This document shows positions 45,279 through 53,306 of a stretch of DNA of 64,000 nt, piece by piece. The position numbers and the translations under genes were made by a program. The notes under the pieces are model-generated. The model was not told where the DNA came from. It saw only the letters and a list, made by a program, of their open reading frames with translations, and ran no database searches. The DNA comes from an uncultured Blautia sp. (GTDB lineage: Bacteria; Bacillota; Clostridia; Lachnospirales; Lachnospiraceae): the NCBI GenBank assembly GCA_900540785.1, contig UQHF01000014.1:22323-86322 (forward strand), written 5' to 3'. The number at the start of each line of letters is the position of its first letter. The stretch's first letter is position 1.

Positions 45279-48200
45279 TTATGCGTCTTTTTCAGACTCT
45301 TTATTCAGATTTTTCTGTGCAGTGGAAAGCATCAGCTTAATTCTGTTTAACTGGTTTACCTCGCTTGCACCAGGGTCGTAATCAATAGCTACAATGTTTG
45401 CCTCCGGGTGTGTCCGTCGGATTTCTTTAATAACACCTTTTCCTACAATGTGGTTTGGAAGGCAGCCGAAAGGCTGAATACACACAATATTGGGAACACC
45501 GCCGTGAAGCAGCTCCATCATCTCTCCTGTAAGGAACCACCCCTCTCCTGTCTGATTGCCGGGCGATACAATAGGAGAAGCCATTTTCGCAAGATCTGTG
45601 ATGTCGGCAGAGGGAGTGAAGTGGCGGCTCTGTGAGAGCGCTTCGTTTGCCGATTTTCTCATATATTCAATGAGCTTGATTCCCCAGTTTCCAATAGTTG
45701 CCTTTGATTTTTTAAATCCCAGATTTTCCACTTTGAAATTCTGATTGTAGAAGCAGTAGCATAAAAAGTCGATCAGGTCAGGAACAACAGCTTCTGCTCC
45801 TTCCTCCTCAAGAAGCTCAGCAAGATGGTTATTTGCAGCAGGGAGGAATTTGACAAGGATTTCGCCTACAATTCCCACGCGCGGCTTCTTTTCATCGCTG
45901 ATCGGAATGGTGTCAAAATCGTGGACCATTTCCCGGCACATCTTTTTAAACTGGCTGTGACTGATACTGCTGCCTGTAATAAAGGCGATACATCTCTGCT
46001 CCCAGATTTTATATTTCCTGTTTACAATGCCTTTTTCCAGTTCATAGGGGCGCATTCTGTATACGCACTTCATAAGAATATCTCCAAATACACCGCCATA
46101 GCAGATTCGCTTGATCAATGGCAGAGTCAGTTTAAAGCCTGGATTTTTTTCGAGACCGCTTAAATTGATGGAGATAACAGGAATCTGTTCCATTCCTGCT
46201 TTTTTCAGGGCTCTTCTGATAAAAGCTATGTAGTTGGAAGCACGGCAGCCGCCTCCTGTCTGAGACATAATGACAGCCGTCTTGTTTAAATCATATTTTC
46301 CGGAAAGAAGCGCATCCATAATCTGTCCAACGACAATGAGGGAAGGATAACAGGCATCGTTATTTACGTATTTTAAGCCTGTGTTTACCGCTTCTTTGTT
46401 GTCGTTTGGAAGCACCTCAAAATGGTAGCCGCAGGTATTAAAAGCAGCCTGGATAAAGCTGAAGTGGAAGGGCGACATCTGCGGACATAAAATCGTAAAG
46501 TCTTTTCTCATTTCCTTTGTGAAGGATACTTTTTCAATGGAGGACGGCTGAATCGTCCTTGTATGTTTCTGCGCCTCTTTCGCCCGAAGTGCGGCAAGAA
46601 GAGAGCGGATCCTGATTTTGGCAGCGCCAAGATTATTTACCTCGTCGATTTTCAGGCAGGTGTAAATTTTGCCGCTTCCTGAAAGAATCTCAGACACCTC
46701 GTCTGTTGTTACGGCATCAAGACCGCAGCCAAAGGAGTTTAACTGGATCAGGTCAAGATCCTCTCTTGTTTTTACAAAGTTTGCGGCAGCGTAAAGACGG
46801 GAGTGGTACATCCACTGGTCGTTTACGCGGATCGGACGCTCCACAGGAACAAGGTGTGACACGGAATCCTCTGTCAGCACGGCGATGCCGTAGCTGTTGA
46901 TAAGGCTTGGAATGCCGTGGTGGATTTCCGGGTCGATGTGGTATGGTCTTCCTGCAAGAACAATACCTCTTCGTCCTGTTTCTTCCATATATTTCAGAGT
47001 TTCTTCACCCTTTTTCTGTACGTCTTTTCTTGCAGAAGCAAGCTCTTCCCAGGCTTTGTGTGCCGCAGCTTTTACTTCCCCTGCCGGAATATCCTTAAAT
47101 TCCGCGATGAGACGCTCTGTGAGGATTTCCTCAGACGTAAAGGCAAGGAACGGATTCCGGAAATCAACGGAGGGATCGTTTAATTCGTCCACATTGTTTT
47201 TGATATTCTCTGCATAAGAGGTAACGATCGGACAGTTGTAATGGTTGACTGCGTCCGGAAACTCATTTCTTTCATATGGAATGCAGGGATAAAAAATAAA
47301 TTTCACTCCGTTTTTCAAAAGCCAGGTAACGTGTCCGTGAGCAAGCTTTGCCGGGTAGCACTCCGATTCGCTTGGAATGGATTCAATACCAAGCTCATAA
47401 AGCTTTCTTGTAGAAGTGGGAGACAACACCACTTCGTATTTCAGTTCTGTAAAAAAGGTAAACCAGAACGGATAATTTTCAAACATATTTAAGACACGGG
47501 GGATTCCTACTTTTCCACGTTCTGCTTTGTCTGCAGTAAGCGGCTGGTAGGAAAAAAGCCGTTTGTATTTATACTCATAAAGATTCGGGATATTATCCTT
47601 GTTCTTTTCTTTGCCGATTCCGCGCTCGCAGCGGTTTCCGCTTACAAACTGGCGTCCTCCTGTAAATTTATTGATGGTCAGACGACAGCTGTTTGTACAG
47701 CCTTTACAGTTTGCAATGGAAGTCGTATATTTCAGCTCATTGATCTTCTGTATGGAAAGCATGGTTGTTTCTGTGCCTTCCTCATATCGTTCCCTTGCAA
47801 TTAAAGCTGCGCCGAAAGCGCCCATGATTCCTGCGATGTCCGGGCGGATCGCCTCGCAGTCTGCGATTTTTTCGAAGCTTCGAAGAACTGCGTCATTATA
47901 AAAAGTTCCGCCCTGTACAACAATGTGACGCCCAAGCTCGGAAGCGTCAGAAACCTTGATTACTTTGTAAAGCGCATTTTTAATGACAGAGTATGCAAGA
48001 CCGGCGGAAATGTCGGAAACCTCAGCGCCCTCCTTCTGTGCCTGTTTCACTTTGGAATTCATAAATACCGTACAGCGTGTTCCCAGGTCAATGGGATTTT
48101 TCGCAAAAAGAGCTGCTTTTGCAAAGTCTTCCACACTGTAATTTAAGGATTTTGCAAAAGTTTCAATAAAGGAGCCGCAGCCTGAGGAGCAGGCTTCGTT

Positions 48201-49523
48201 AAGCTGCACGCTGTCTACCGTGTTGTCCTTTATTTTGATGCACTTCATATCCTGACCGCCAATATCAAGAATGCAGTCAACCTCCGGGTCAAAAAATGCG
48301 GCGGCGTAATAATGGGAAACCGTTTCTACCTCTCCCTCGTCAAGAAGAAGAGCTGCCTTAATGAGCGCTTCTCCGTATCCGGTAGAGCAGGAGTAGGCAA
48401 TGTGCGCATCCTTTGGAAGAAGACTGTAAATTTCCTGAATGGAGCGTATGGTGGTTTTTAAGGGGTTTCCATTATTATTGCTGTAAAAAGAGTAGAGAAG
48501 AGAGCCGTCCTCTCCTACCAGGGCTGTTTTTGTTGTGGTAGAGCCTGCATCAATACCAAGATAACAGTTTCCTTTATATGCAGAAAGTGCTGCAGTTTTT
48601 ACCTGATACTGGCTCTGGCGTTTGTGGAAAACTTCATAATCTTCCTTTGTCTCAAAGAGCGGTTCCATACGCTCTACCTCAAAATCAAGGTGGATCGTTT
48701 TTCGAAGGCGTTCTTTTAAGTCTGTGAGAGATACAGACGCCGCATCTTCCTTTGCGTTTAAGGCAGAACCAATAGCTGCAAAAAGATGAGAGTTTTCCGG
48801 TACAATGGTGTGCTCTTCATCAAGCTTTAAAGTACGGATAAATGCCGCCTTCAGCTCCGAAAGAAAATGAAGGGGACCGCCCAGGAAGGCAACGTGTCCG
48901 CGGATCGGCTTTCCGCAGGCAAGACCGGAAATGGTCTGGTTTACGACAGCCTGGAAAATAGAAGCGGAAAGGTCTTCCTTTGTTGCTCCGTCGTTAATGA
49001 GCGGCTGAATGTCTGTTTTTGCAAAAACGCCGCAGCGGGCAGCAATAGGGTAAAGAGCTTTATAATGCTTTGCATATTCATTCAGACCGGAGGCGTCGCT
49101 CTGCAAAAGAGATGCCATCTGGTCGATAAAGGAGCCGGTTCCGCCTGCACAGATTCCATTCATACGCTGTTCAATGTTTCCGTTTTCAAAATAAATGATT
49201 TTTGCGTCTTCGCCGCCAAGCTCGATCGCTACATCGGTTTTGGGCGCAAGGTGTTCCAGAGAGGTAGATACGGCAATAACCTCCTGGACAAAGGGAATAT
49301 CCAGATGATTTGCAAGAGTAAGACCGCCGGAGCCGGTGATGACCGGGCAAAGAGAAAGCTCCCCAAGCTGGTCGTAAGCTTTCTGGAGCAGGTTTGCCAG
49401 TGTTTCCTGAATATTCGCGAAATGCCGTTCATAATCTGCAAAAAGCAGAGTTTCATTTTTATCAAGGACTGCAATTTTGACAGTGGTGGAACCAATGTCA
49501 ATTCCGAGAGTATGATGCTTCAT
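45279..49523 (-). CDS. Fused 2-hydroxyacyl-CoA dehydratase activase/dehydratase-like protein
   Basis: Very large cytoplasmic Fe-S protein, 1414 residues. Two ASKHA (BcrA/BadF-type) ATPase modules lie in tandem, at about 4-260 (GIDIGSTTVKIA) and 322-580 (GIDAGSTTTKTA). Each keeps the cysteines that bridge a [4Fe-4S] cluster in HgdC: C125/C164 in the first, C445/C484 in the second. A cysteine cluster follows (C606-x2-C609-x3-C613, C632). Next is a DUF2229-like region at about 665-890 and an HgdB-like dehydratase component at about 1020-1330. Single proteins of this layout are common in Clostridia, but their substrate is not established. It is monocistronic, with its own promoter and an AAGGAGG site. 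Confidence 0.88.
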   Translation of the reverse strand: MKHHTLGIDIGSTTVKIAVLDKNETLLFADYERHFANIQETLANLLQKAYDQLGELSLCPVITGSGGLTLANHLDIPFVQEVIAVSTSLEHLAPKTDVAIELGGEDAKIIYFENGNIEQRMNGICAGGTGSFIDQMASLLQSDASGLNEYAKHYKALYPIAARCGVFAKTDIQPLINDGATKEDLSASIFQAVVNQTISGLACGKPIRGHVAFLGGPLHFLSELKAAFIRTLKLDEEHTIVPENSHLFAAIGSALNAKEDAASVSLTDLKERLRKTIHLDFEVERMEPLFETKEDYEVFHKRQSQYQVKTAALSAYKGNCYLGIDAGSTTTKTALVGEDGSLLYSFYSNNNGNPLKTTIRSIQEIYSLLPKDAHIAYSCSTGYGEALIKAALLLDEGEVETVSHYYAAAFFDPEVDCILDIGGQDMKCIKIKDNTVDSVQLNEACSSGCGSFIETFAKSLNYSVEDFAKAALFAKNPIDLGTRCTVFMNSKVKQAQKEGAEVSDISAGLAYSVIKNALYKVIKVSDASELGRHIVVQGGTFYNDAVLRSFEKIADCEAIRPDIAGIMGAFGAALIARERYEEGTETTMLSIQKINELKYTTSIANCKGCTNSCRLTINKFTGGRQFVSGNRCERGIGKEKNKDNIPNLYEYKYKRLFSYQPLTADKAERGKVGIPRVLNMFENYPFWFTFFTELKYEVVLSPTSTRKLYELGIESIPSESECYPAKLAHGHVTWLLKNGVKFIFYPCIPYERNEFPDAVNHYNCPIVTSYAENIKNNVDELNDPSVDFRNPFLAFTSEEILTERLIAEFKDIPAGEVKAAAHKAWEELASARKDVQKKGEETLKYMEETGRRGIVLAGRPYHIDPEIHHGIPSLINSYGIAVLTEDSVSHLVPVERPIRVNDQWMYHSRLYAAANFVKTREDLDLIQLNSFGCGLDAVTTDEVSEILSGSGKIYTCLKIDEVNNLGAAKIRIRSLLAALRAKEAQKHTRTIQPSSIEKVSFTKEMRKDFTILCPQMSPFHFSFIQAAFNTCGYHFEVLPNDNKEAVNTGLKYVNNDACYPSLIVVGQIMDALLSGKYDLNKTAVIMSQTGGGCRASNYIAFIRRALKKAGMEQIPVISINLSGLEKNPGFKLTLPLIKRICYGGVFGDILMKCVYRMRPYELEKGIVNRKYKIWEQRCIAFITGSSISHSQFKKMCREMVHDFDTIPISDEKKPRVGIVGEILVKFLPAANNHLAELLEEEGAEAVVPDLIDFLCYCFYNQNFKVENLGFKKSKATIGNWGIKLIEYMRKSANEALSQSRHFTPSADITDLAKMASPIVSPGNQTGEGWFLTGEMMELLHGGVPNIVCIQPFGCLPNHIVGKGVIKEIRRTHPEANIVAIDYDPGASEVNQLNRIKLMLSTAQKNLNKESEKDA

Positions 49524-49626
49524 AAAAAATAGATTGCCTCCTTATATTGTGTATTTCCCTAAATGTTTTTCATAAGTACGTAACAGATTACTTCCTTATT
49601 AAATGTTCTCTGTAAAGGTACATGTT

Positions 49627-49655
49627 ATTATACGATAATCGACGAAAAATGGCAA
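49627..49655 (-). promoter_or_regulatory. Promoter of the dehydratase-activase gene
   Basis: Minus strand TTGCCA, 17-bp spacer, TATAAT, leaving a leader of about 95 bases. Confidence 0.75.
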
Positions 49656-49756
49656 TGTGAAAGTTACACAAGGATTTGAAGATGAGAGAGGAGAAATTTG
49701 GAGAAATTAAGTTTGTATTAAGAAGAGATAAGGGGAAAGTTAAGTGAAACCAATGC

Positions 49757-49785
49757 TGGACAGAATTGTCTAAAGCATATATAAT
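49757..49785 (+). promoter_or_regulatory. tgt promoter
   Basis: TGGACA, 17-bp spacer, TATAAT, five of six and six of six matches to consensus. Confidence 0.75.
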
Positions 49786-49896
49786 AATGCAGGAGAGAAA
49801 GATACCGGGACAGGAAGTGAGAGACGGATTGCAGACGTCTTTTTAAGCCGGTATTGAGATTTTTATATCAGTATACTTAGAAAAAGAGGAAAACAA

Positions 49897-51048
49897 ATGG
49901 CAGAATATAAAATCCTGAAAACAGAAGGAAGAGCAAAACGGGCGGAGTTCCACACAGTACACGGAACAATCCAGACTCCTGTTTTTATGAATGTGGGAAC
50001 CATCGGGGCAATCAAAGGAGCAGTTTCCACAATGGATCTTTATGATATTGGAACACAGGTGGAGCTTTCCAATACGTATCATCTTCATGTGCGCCCCGGA
50101 GATAAAATTGTAAAACAGCTTGGCGGACTTCACAAATTTATGGTCTGGGACAGACCGATTCTTACGGATTCTGGCGGATTTCAGGTGTTTTCCCTGTCCG
50201 GTCTTCGAAAAATCAAGGAAGAAGGCGTATATTTCCGTTCTCACATTGACGGACATAAAATTTTTATGGGACCTGAGGAAAGTATGCAGATTCAGTCGAA
50301 TCTTGCTTCGACAATCGCGATGGCGTTTGATGAATGTCCAAGCTCTGTTGCGGACAGAGATTATGTGCAGAAATCTGTTGACAGAACTACAAGATGGCTC
50401 GCGAGATGTAAGGCAGAAATGGCGCGTTTAAACAGCCTTCCGGATACCATCAACAAAGAGCAGCTTCTTTTTGGAATCAATCAGGGAGCGATTTATGAGG
50501 ACATTCGTATTGCACATGCAGACACGATTTCTCAGATGGATCTGGACGGATACGCAGTGGGCGGTCTTGCAGTAGGGGAAACCCATGCGGAAATGTATCA
50601 TATTCTTGATGAGGTTGTTCCGCATCTTCCCCAGAATAAACCGACATATCTGATGGGTGTGGGAACTCCTGCAAATATTCTGGAGGCTGTGGAACGAGGC
50701 GTGGATTTCTTTGACTGCGTATACCCGAGCAGAAACGGACGTCACGGACACGTTTATACAAACCACGGAAAAATGAATCTTTTTAATGCAAAGTATGAGC
50801 TGGATACGAGACCGATCGAGGAGGGATGTCAGTGTCCTGCCTGCCGTCATTACAGCAGAGCTTATATCCGTCACCTTTTAAAAGCAAAAGAAATGCTGGG
50901 AATGCGTCTCTGCGTTCTTCATAACCTGTATTTCTACAATCATATGATGGAAGAGATCAGAGAGGCTCTTGATCATGGAAATTTTGCAGAATATAAGAAG
51001 ATGCGCCTTGCCGGTTTTGAGGAAGGGAAAATAAACAGCAACAGATAA
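49897..51048 (+). CDS. tgt: Queuine tRNA-ribosyltransferase
   Basis: tRNA-guanine transglycosylase that exchanges guanine-34 for preQ1 in tRNAs with GUN anticodons, 383 residues. Family blocks are TPVFMNVGT, LSNTYHLHVRPG, LTDSGGFQVFSL, the active-site region VDFFDCVYPSRNGRHG, and the zinc site CQCPACRHYSRAYIRHL with the downstream LHNL histidine. Length is typical. yajC follows from its own promoter, the familiar tgt-yajC order. Confidence 0.97.
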   Translation: MAEYKILKTEGRAKRAEFHTVHGTIQTPVFMNVGTIGAIKGAVSTMDLYDIGTQVELSNTYHLHVRPGDKIVKQLGGLHKFMVWDRPILTDSGGFQVFSLSGLRKIKEEGVYFRSHIDGHKIFMGPEESMQIQSNLASTIAMAFDECPSSVADRDYVQKSVDRTTRWLARCKAEMARLNSLPDTINKEQLLFGINQGAIYEDIRIAHADTISQMDLDGYAVGGLAVGETHAEMYHILDEVVPHLPQNKPTYLMGVGTPANILEAVERGVDFFDCVYPSRNGRHGHVYTNHGKMNLFNAKYELDTRPIEEGCQCPACRHYSRAYIRHLLKAKEMLGMRLCVLHNLYFYNHMMEEIREALDHGNFAEYKKMRLAGFEEGKINSNR

Positions 51049-51079
51049 AAAGAAATACCCGGAAAAATGTGAAAAGCAC

Positions 51080-51108
51080 TTGAAGAAAAGTAAATTTTTG
51101 TGTATGAT
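51080..51108 (+). promoter_or_regulatory. Predicted yajC promoter
   Basis: TTGAAG, 17-bp spacer, TATGAT, about 60 bases before yajC. Confidence 0.6.
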
Positions 51109-51170
51109 ATGTTCTAGTGTTCTGAAATAAGGAACATGGAATTATTAAGTGCGAATTAGGAGGAATTGAA

Positions 51171-51470
51171 ATGGACGCACAGGCTGGAATGGGTCTTGGA
51201 GTTACGATTATCTGGATGGTAATTCTTTTCGGAATTATGTACTTCCTGATGATTCGTCCTCAGAAGAAAGAGCAGAAGAGACTTGCTGCCATGTTAAGCG
51301 CTATGGAAGTTGGCGACAGTGTTGTTACAACAAGCGGCTTTTATGGTGTTGTCATTGACATGACAGAAGAAGATGTAATCGTAGAATTCGGTAACAACAA
51401 AAACTGCCGTATTCCAATGAGAAAACAGGCGATTGCAGAAGTTGAAAAAGCGGAGGAAGCTTCCGCATAA
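51171..51470 (+). CDS. yajC: Preprotein translocase accessory subunit YajC
   Basis: 99 residues. A single N-terminal transmembrane helix (about 8-27, VTIIWMVILFGIMYFLMI) is followed by the RPQKKEQKR stop-transfer segment and the YajC core (VGDSVVTTSGFYGVV, I-V-E-F-G-N-N). It associates with SecDF in the Sec translocase. AGGAGG precedes the ATG. It follows tgt, as in many bacteria. Confidence 0.96.
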   Translation: MDAQAGMGLGVTIIWMVILFGIMYFLMIRPQKKEQKRLAAMLSAMEVGDSVVTTSGFYGVVIDMTEEDVIVEFGNNKNCRIPMRKQAIAEVEKAEEASA

Positions 51471-51487
51471 TAAAAAGGATATTTTTT

Positions 51488-51517
51488 CTGCCGGCAGGAT
51501 TTGCCGGCAGTTTTTTT
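51488..51517 (+). terminator. yajC terminator
   Basis: CTGCCGGC / GCCGGCAG perfect stem with a seven-base loop and T7. Confidence 0.95.
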
Positions 51518-51549
51518 GCTAAAATGTTTGTGTTCAAATTGGGGATTAC

Positions 51550-51586
51550 AAAAAAATCCCGAAAGCTTATATAAACTTCCGAGATT
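51550..51586 (-). terminator. tRNA-Trp terminator
   Basis: Minus strand AATCTCGGAAG pairs with CTTTCGGGATT (with G-T wobbles), then T7, starting ten bases after the tRNA. Confidence 0.85.
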
Positions 51587-51595
51587 CTTATTTAG

Positions 51596-51666
51596 CAGGG
51601 GATGAGAGAATCGAACTCCCACCAAAGGTTTTGGAGACCCCTATCATACCATTTGACCAATCCCCT
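51596..51666 (-). tRNA. tRNA-Trp (CCA)
   Basis: 71-base cloverleaf with acceptor AGGGGAU/AUCCCCU, anticodon loop CU-CCA-AA and T-arm GGGAGTTCGATTCTCTC. Discriminator G. The next three bases are CTA, so the 3' CCA is not encoded. Confidence 0.95.
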
Positions 51667-52156
51667 ATGTCCTGTTACTTTTAAAAGTATACACGCAGAA
51701 AGAAAGATTGTCAATCATAAATTGGGAAAATGACAGAAAATTTTACAAAATTTAATGTGCTTCGAATCTTAGATCATACTCAGGTGATTTTGTGAGTCTT
51801 TCAAATTTCTCTTATTTTTTTCTGGCTCAAATGCACTTTTTTTCATGAACTCTCAATTTAAACCTACTTTTATGAACGAAAAATAGGCAGGAATTAGAGA
51901 AAAGCCTATATTCTCCTACTTTTTGGGGTGATTTTGTAGGATGCTTTTTGGTGTGCTGAAGTTTTCACCTATTTTGTATTCAATTTTATAAGAGAAAATG
52001 CAGAGATGTTCGTTTTCTGCCTATTTTATTTCTTTTTTTGTAGGCTGCAAAATGGGACGCTGCGATTTCACCCTACATTCTATAAAAATGTTTGGGAGTG
52101 TTTTCCCATAAAACTCAAAAACCGGCAGCCGTAAAAAGACTGCCGGTTTTGTATAA
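51667..52156. other. 490-bp gene-free spacer between two tRNA genes
   Basis: No coding frame of note. T-rich sequence with recurrent CCTAC/CCTAT and TAGG/GTAGG motifs that can pair (ATAGGC/GCCTAT near 51887-51910, CCTAC/GTAGG near 51915-51941, GTAGG/CCTAC near 52041-52076). The right end holds the tRNA-Ser terminator. Confidence 0.6.
52117..52150 (-). terminator. tRNA-Ser terminator
   Basis: AAAACCGGCAG / CTGCCGGTTTT perfect 11-bp stem immediately after the tRNA, T-run on the minus strand. Confidence 0.9.
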
Positions 52157-52244
52157 CGGAGATAGAGAGATTTGAACTCTCGCGCCGGTTGCCCGACCTA
52201 CCGCATTTCGAGTGCGGACCCTTCAGCCACTTGGGTATATCTCC
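52157..52244 (-). tRNA. tRNA-Ser (CGA)
   Basis: 88-base class II tRNA with acceptor GGAGAUA, a long variable arm (GUCGGGCAACCGGC) and anticodon loop CU-CGA-AA. Discriminator G. The bases that follow are TTA, so CCA is not encoded. Confidence 0.95.
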
Positions 52245-52274
52245 AGAAAGATGGTTTTGAAAGAACCGTCTCTT

Positions 52275-52303
52275 ATTATATAGCGATTGAAAGAAAAGGT
52301 CAA
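52275..52303 (-). promoter_or_regulatory. tRNA-Ser promoter
   Basis: Minus strand TTGACC, 17-bp spacer, TATAAT. It is back to back with the cysE promoter. Confidence 0.8.
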
Positions 52304-52307
52304 TATC

Positions 52308-52336
52308 TTGACGAAAAAAGAATACTATAATATGAT
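52308..52336 (+). promoter_or_regulatory. Predicted cysE promoter
   Basis: TTGACG, 17-bp spacer, TATGAT, about 45 bases before AGGAGG and the cysE ATG. It probably also drives the overlapping kinase gene. Confidence 0.7.
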
Positions 52337-52385
52337 GATACCAGAGTAATATTATATAGAATAAAAACAGCAGGAGGGAAATTTG

Positions 52386-53306
52386 ATGAGCGAAAAGAAA
52401 ACAGCAATCCTGGAAGCGGTAAAGAGCCTTGCTCAGAATTATAATAAAGAAGAAATGCTTCTTCCCAAAGGAAAATGCAGTCTGCCAAGCCGATCTGTCA
52501 TTATAGAGCTGGTCCGTGAATTAAGAGCAGTGCTTTTTCCGGGGTATTTCAGAATCGATACCGGGGCATGTGCATTTCCGGATTATTATGCAGGTTCTCT
52601 TTTAAATAATTTATATGATGCTTTAAAAGAACAGATAGAAATCGCGATTCTCTATCAGGGTGAGGAAAAAGAGAAGGCGCAGCTTCGCGCAGAGGAAATC
52701 ACAGGGCGGTTTGTAAAGCGTCTCCCCGAGATACAGAAAATGCTTTTAAAAGATGTGCAGGCGGGATTTGACGGAGACCCTGCTGCAAAAAGCAAGGAGG
52801 AAATTATTTTTTCCTATCCGGGATTTTATGCTATCTATGTATACAGAATCGCGCATGAGCTATATCTTGAGAAGGTTCCGTTCATTCCACGAATCATGTC
52901 GGAATTTGCACATGGAAAAACAGGAATTGACATTAATCCCGGAGCAACGATCGGAGAATACTTTTTTATTGACCACGGAACCGGTGTGGTGATCGGAGAG
53001 ACAACGAAAATTGGAAATAATGTAAAAATTTATCAGGGCGTGACTCTGGGTGCGCTTTCTACAAGAATGGGGCAGCAGCTTGCAGATGTAAAGCGTCACC
53101 CTACGATTGAGGATAATGTGACGATTTATTCCAATTCCAGCGTTCTCGGAGGAGAAACGGTGATTGGAGAAAATACGATTATCGGAGGAAATACTTTTAT
53201 TACAGAGTCTATTCCTGCAAATACAAAAGTAAGTGCCAAAAGTCCGGAGCTTGTGATCAAGAAGCCGAAAGCACAGGTGGAAGTTTCCAATGTATGGGAT
53301 TACTAA
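52386..53306 (+). CDS. cysE: Serine O-acetyltransferase
   Basis: Makes O-acetylserine for cysteine synthesis, 306 residues. The N-terminal alpha-helical domain (about 1-160) is followed by a left-handed beta-helix of hexapeptide repeats. The catalytic region TGIDINPGATIGEYFFIDHG keeps the Asp and His of the dyad, though the usual IHPGA is INPGA. It is longer than E. coli CysE, like the EpsC-type enzymes of anaerobes. ATG 52386 with AGGAGG upstream; a TTG codon just before it is ignored. The 3' end overlaps the next gene by 17 bases. Confidence 0.93.
   Translation: MSEKKTAILEAVKSLAQNYNKEEMLLPKGKCSLPSRSVIIELVRELRAVLFPGYFRIDTGACAFPDYYAGSLLNNLYDALKEQIEIAILYQGEEKEKAQLRAEEITGRFVKRLPEIQKMLLKDVQAGFDGDPAAKSKEEIIFSYPGFYAIYVYRIAHELYLEKVPFIPRIMSEFAHGKTGIDINPGATIGEYFFIDHGTGVVIGETTKIGNNVKIYQGVTLGALSTRMGQQLADVKRHPTIEDNVTIYSNSSVLGGETVIGENTIIGGNTFITESIPANTKVSAKSPELVIKKPKAQVEVSNVWDY

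Larger units (their letters stand above)
49524..49896. other. 373-bp divergent intergenic region
   Basis: No gene seen. It holds the divergent promoters for the dehydratase-activase gene (minus) and tgt (plus), plus about 100 bases of tgt leader with a small AGACG/CGTCT hairpin followed by T5 near 49825-49845, which could act as an attenuator. A preQ1-riboswitch pattern was looked for and not found. Confidence 0.7.

Noticed and set aside
48867..49532. 221-codon open frame on the plus strand
   Set aside because: It is exactly antisense to the start of the dehydratase-activase gene and has no ribosome-binding site or recognisable motif; it arises from the codon bias of the real gene.
49786..49896. 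preQ1 riboswitch upstream of tgt
   Set aside because: No aptamer-like pattern with the expected A-rich tail pairing was seen; only a weak 5-bp hairpin is present.
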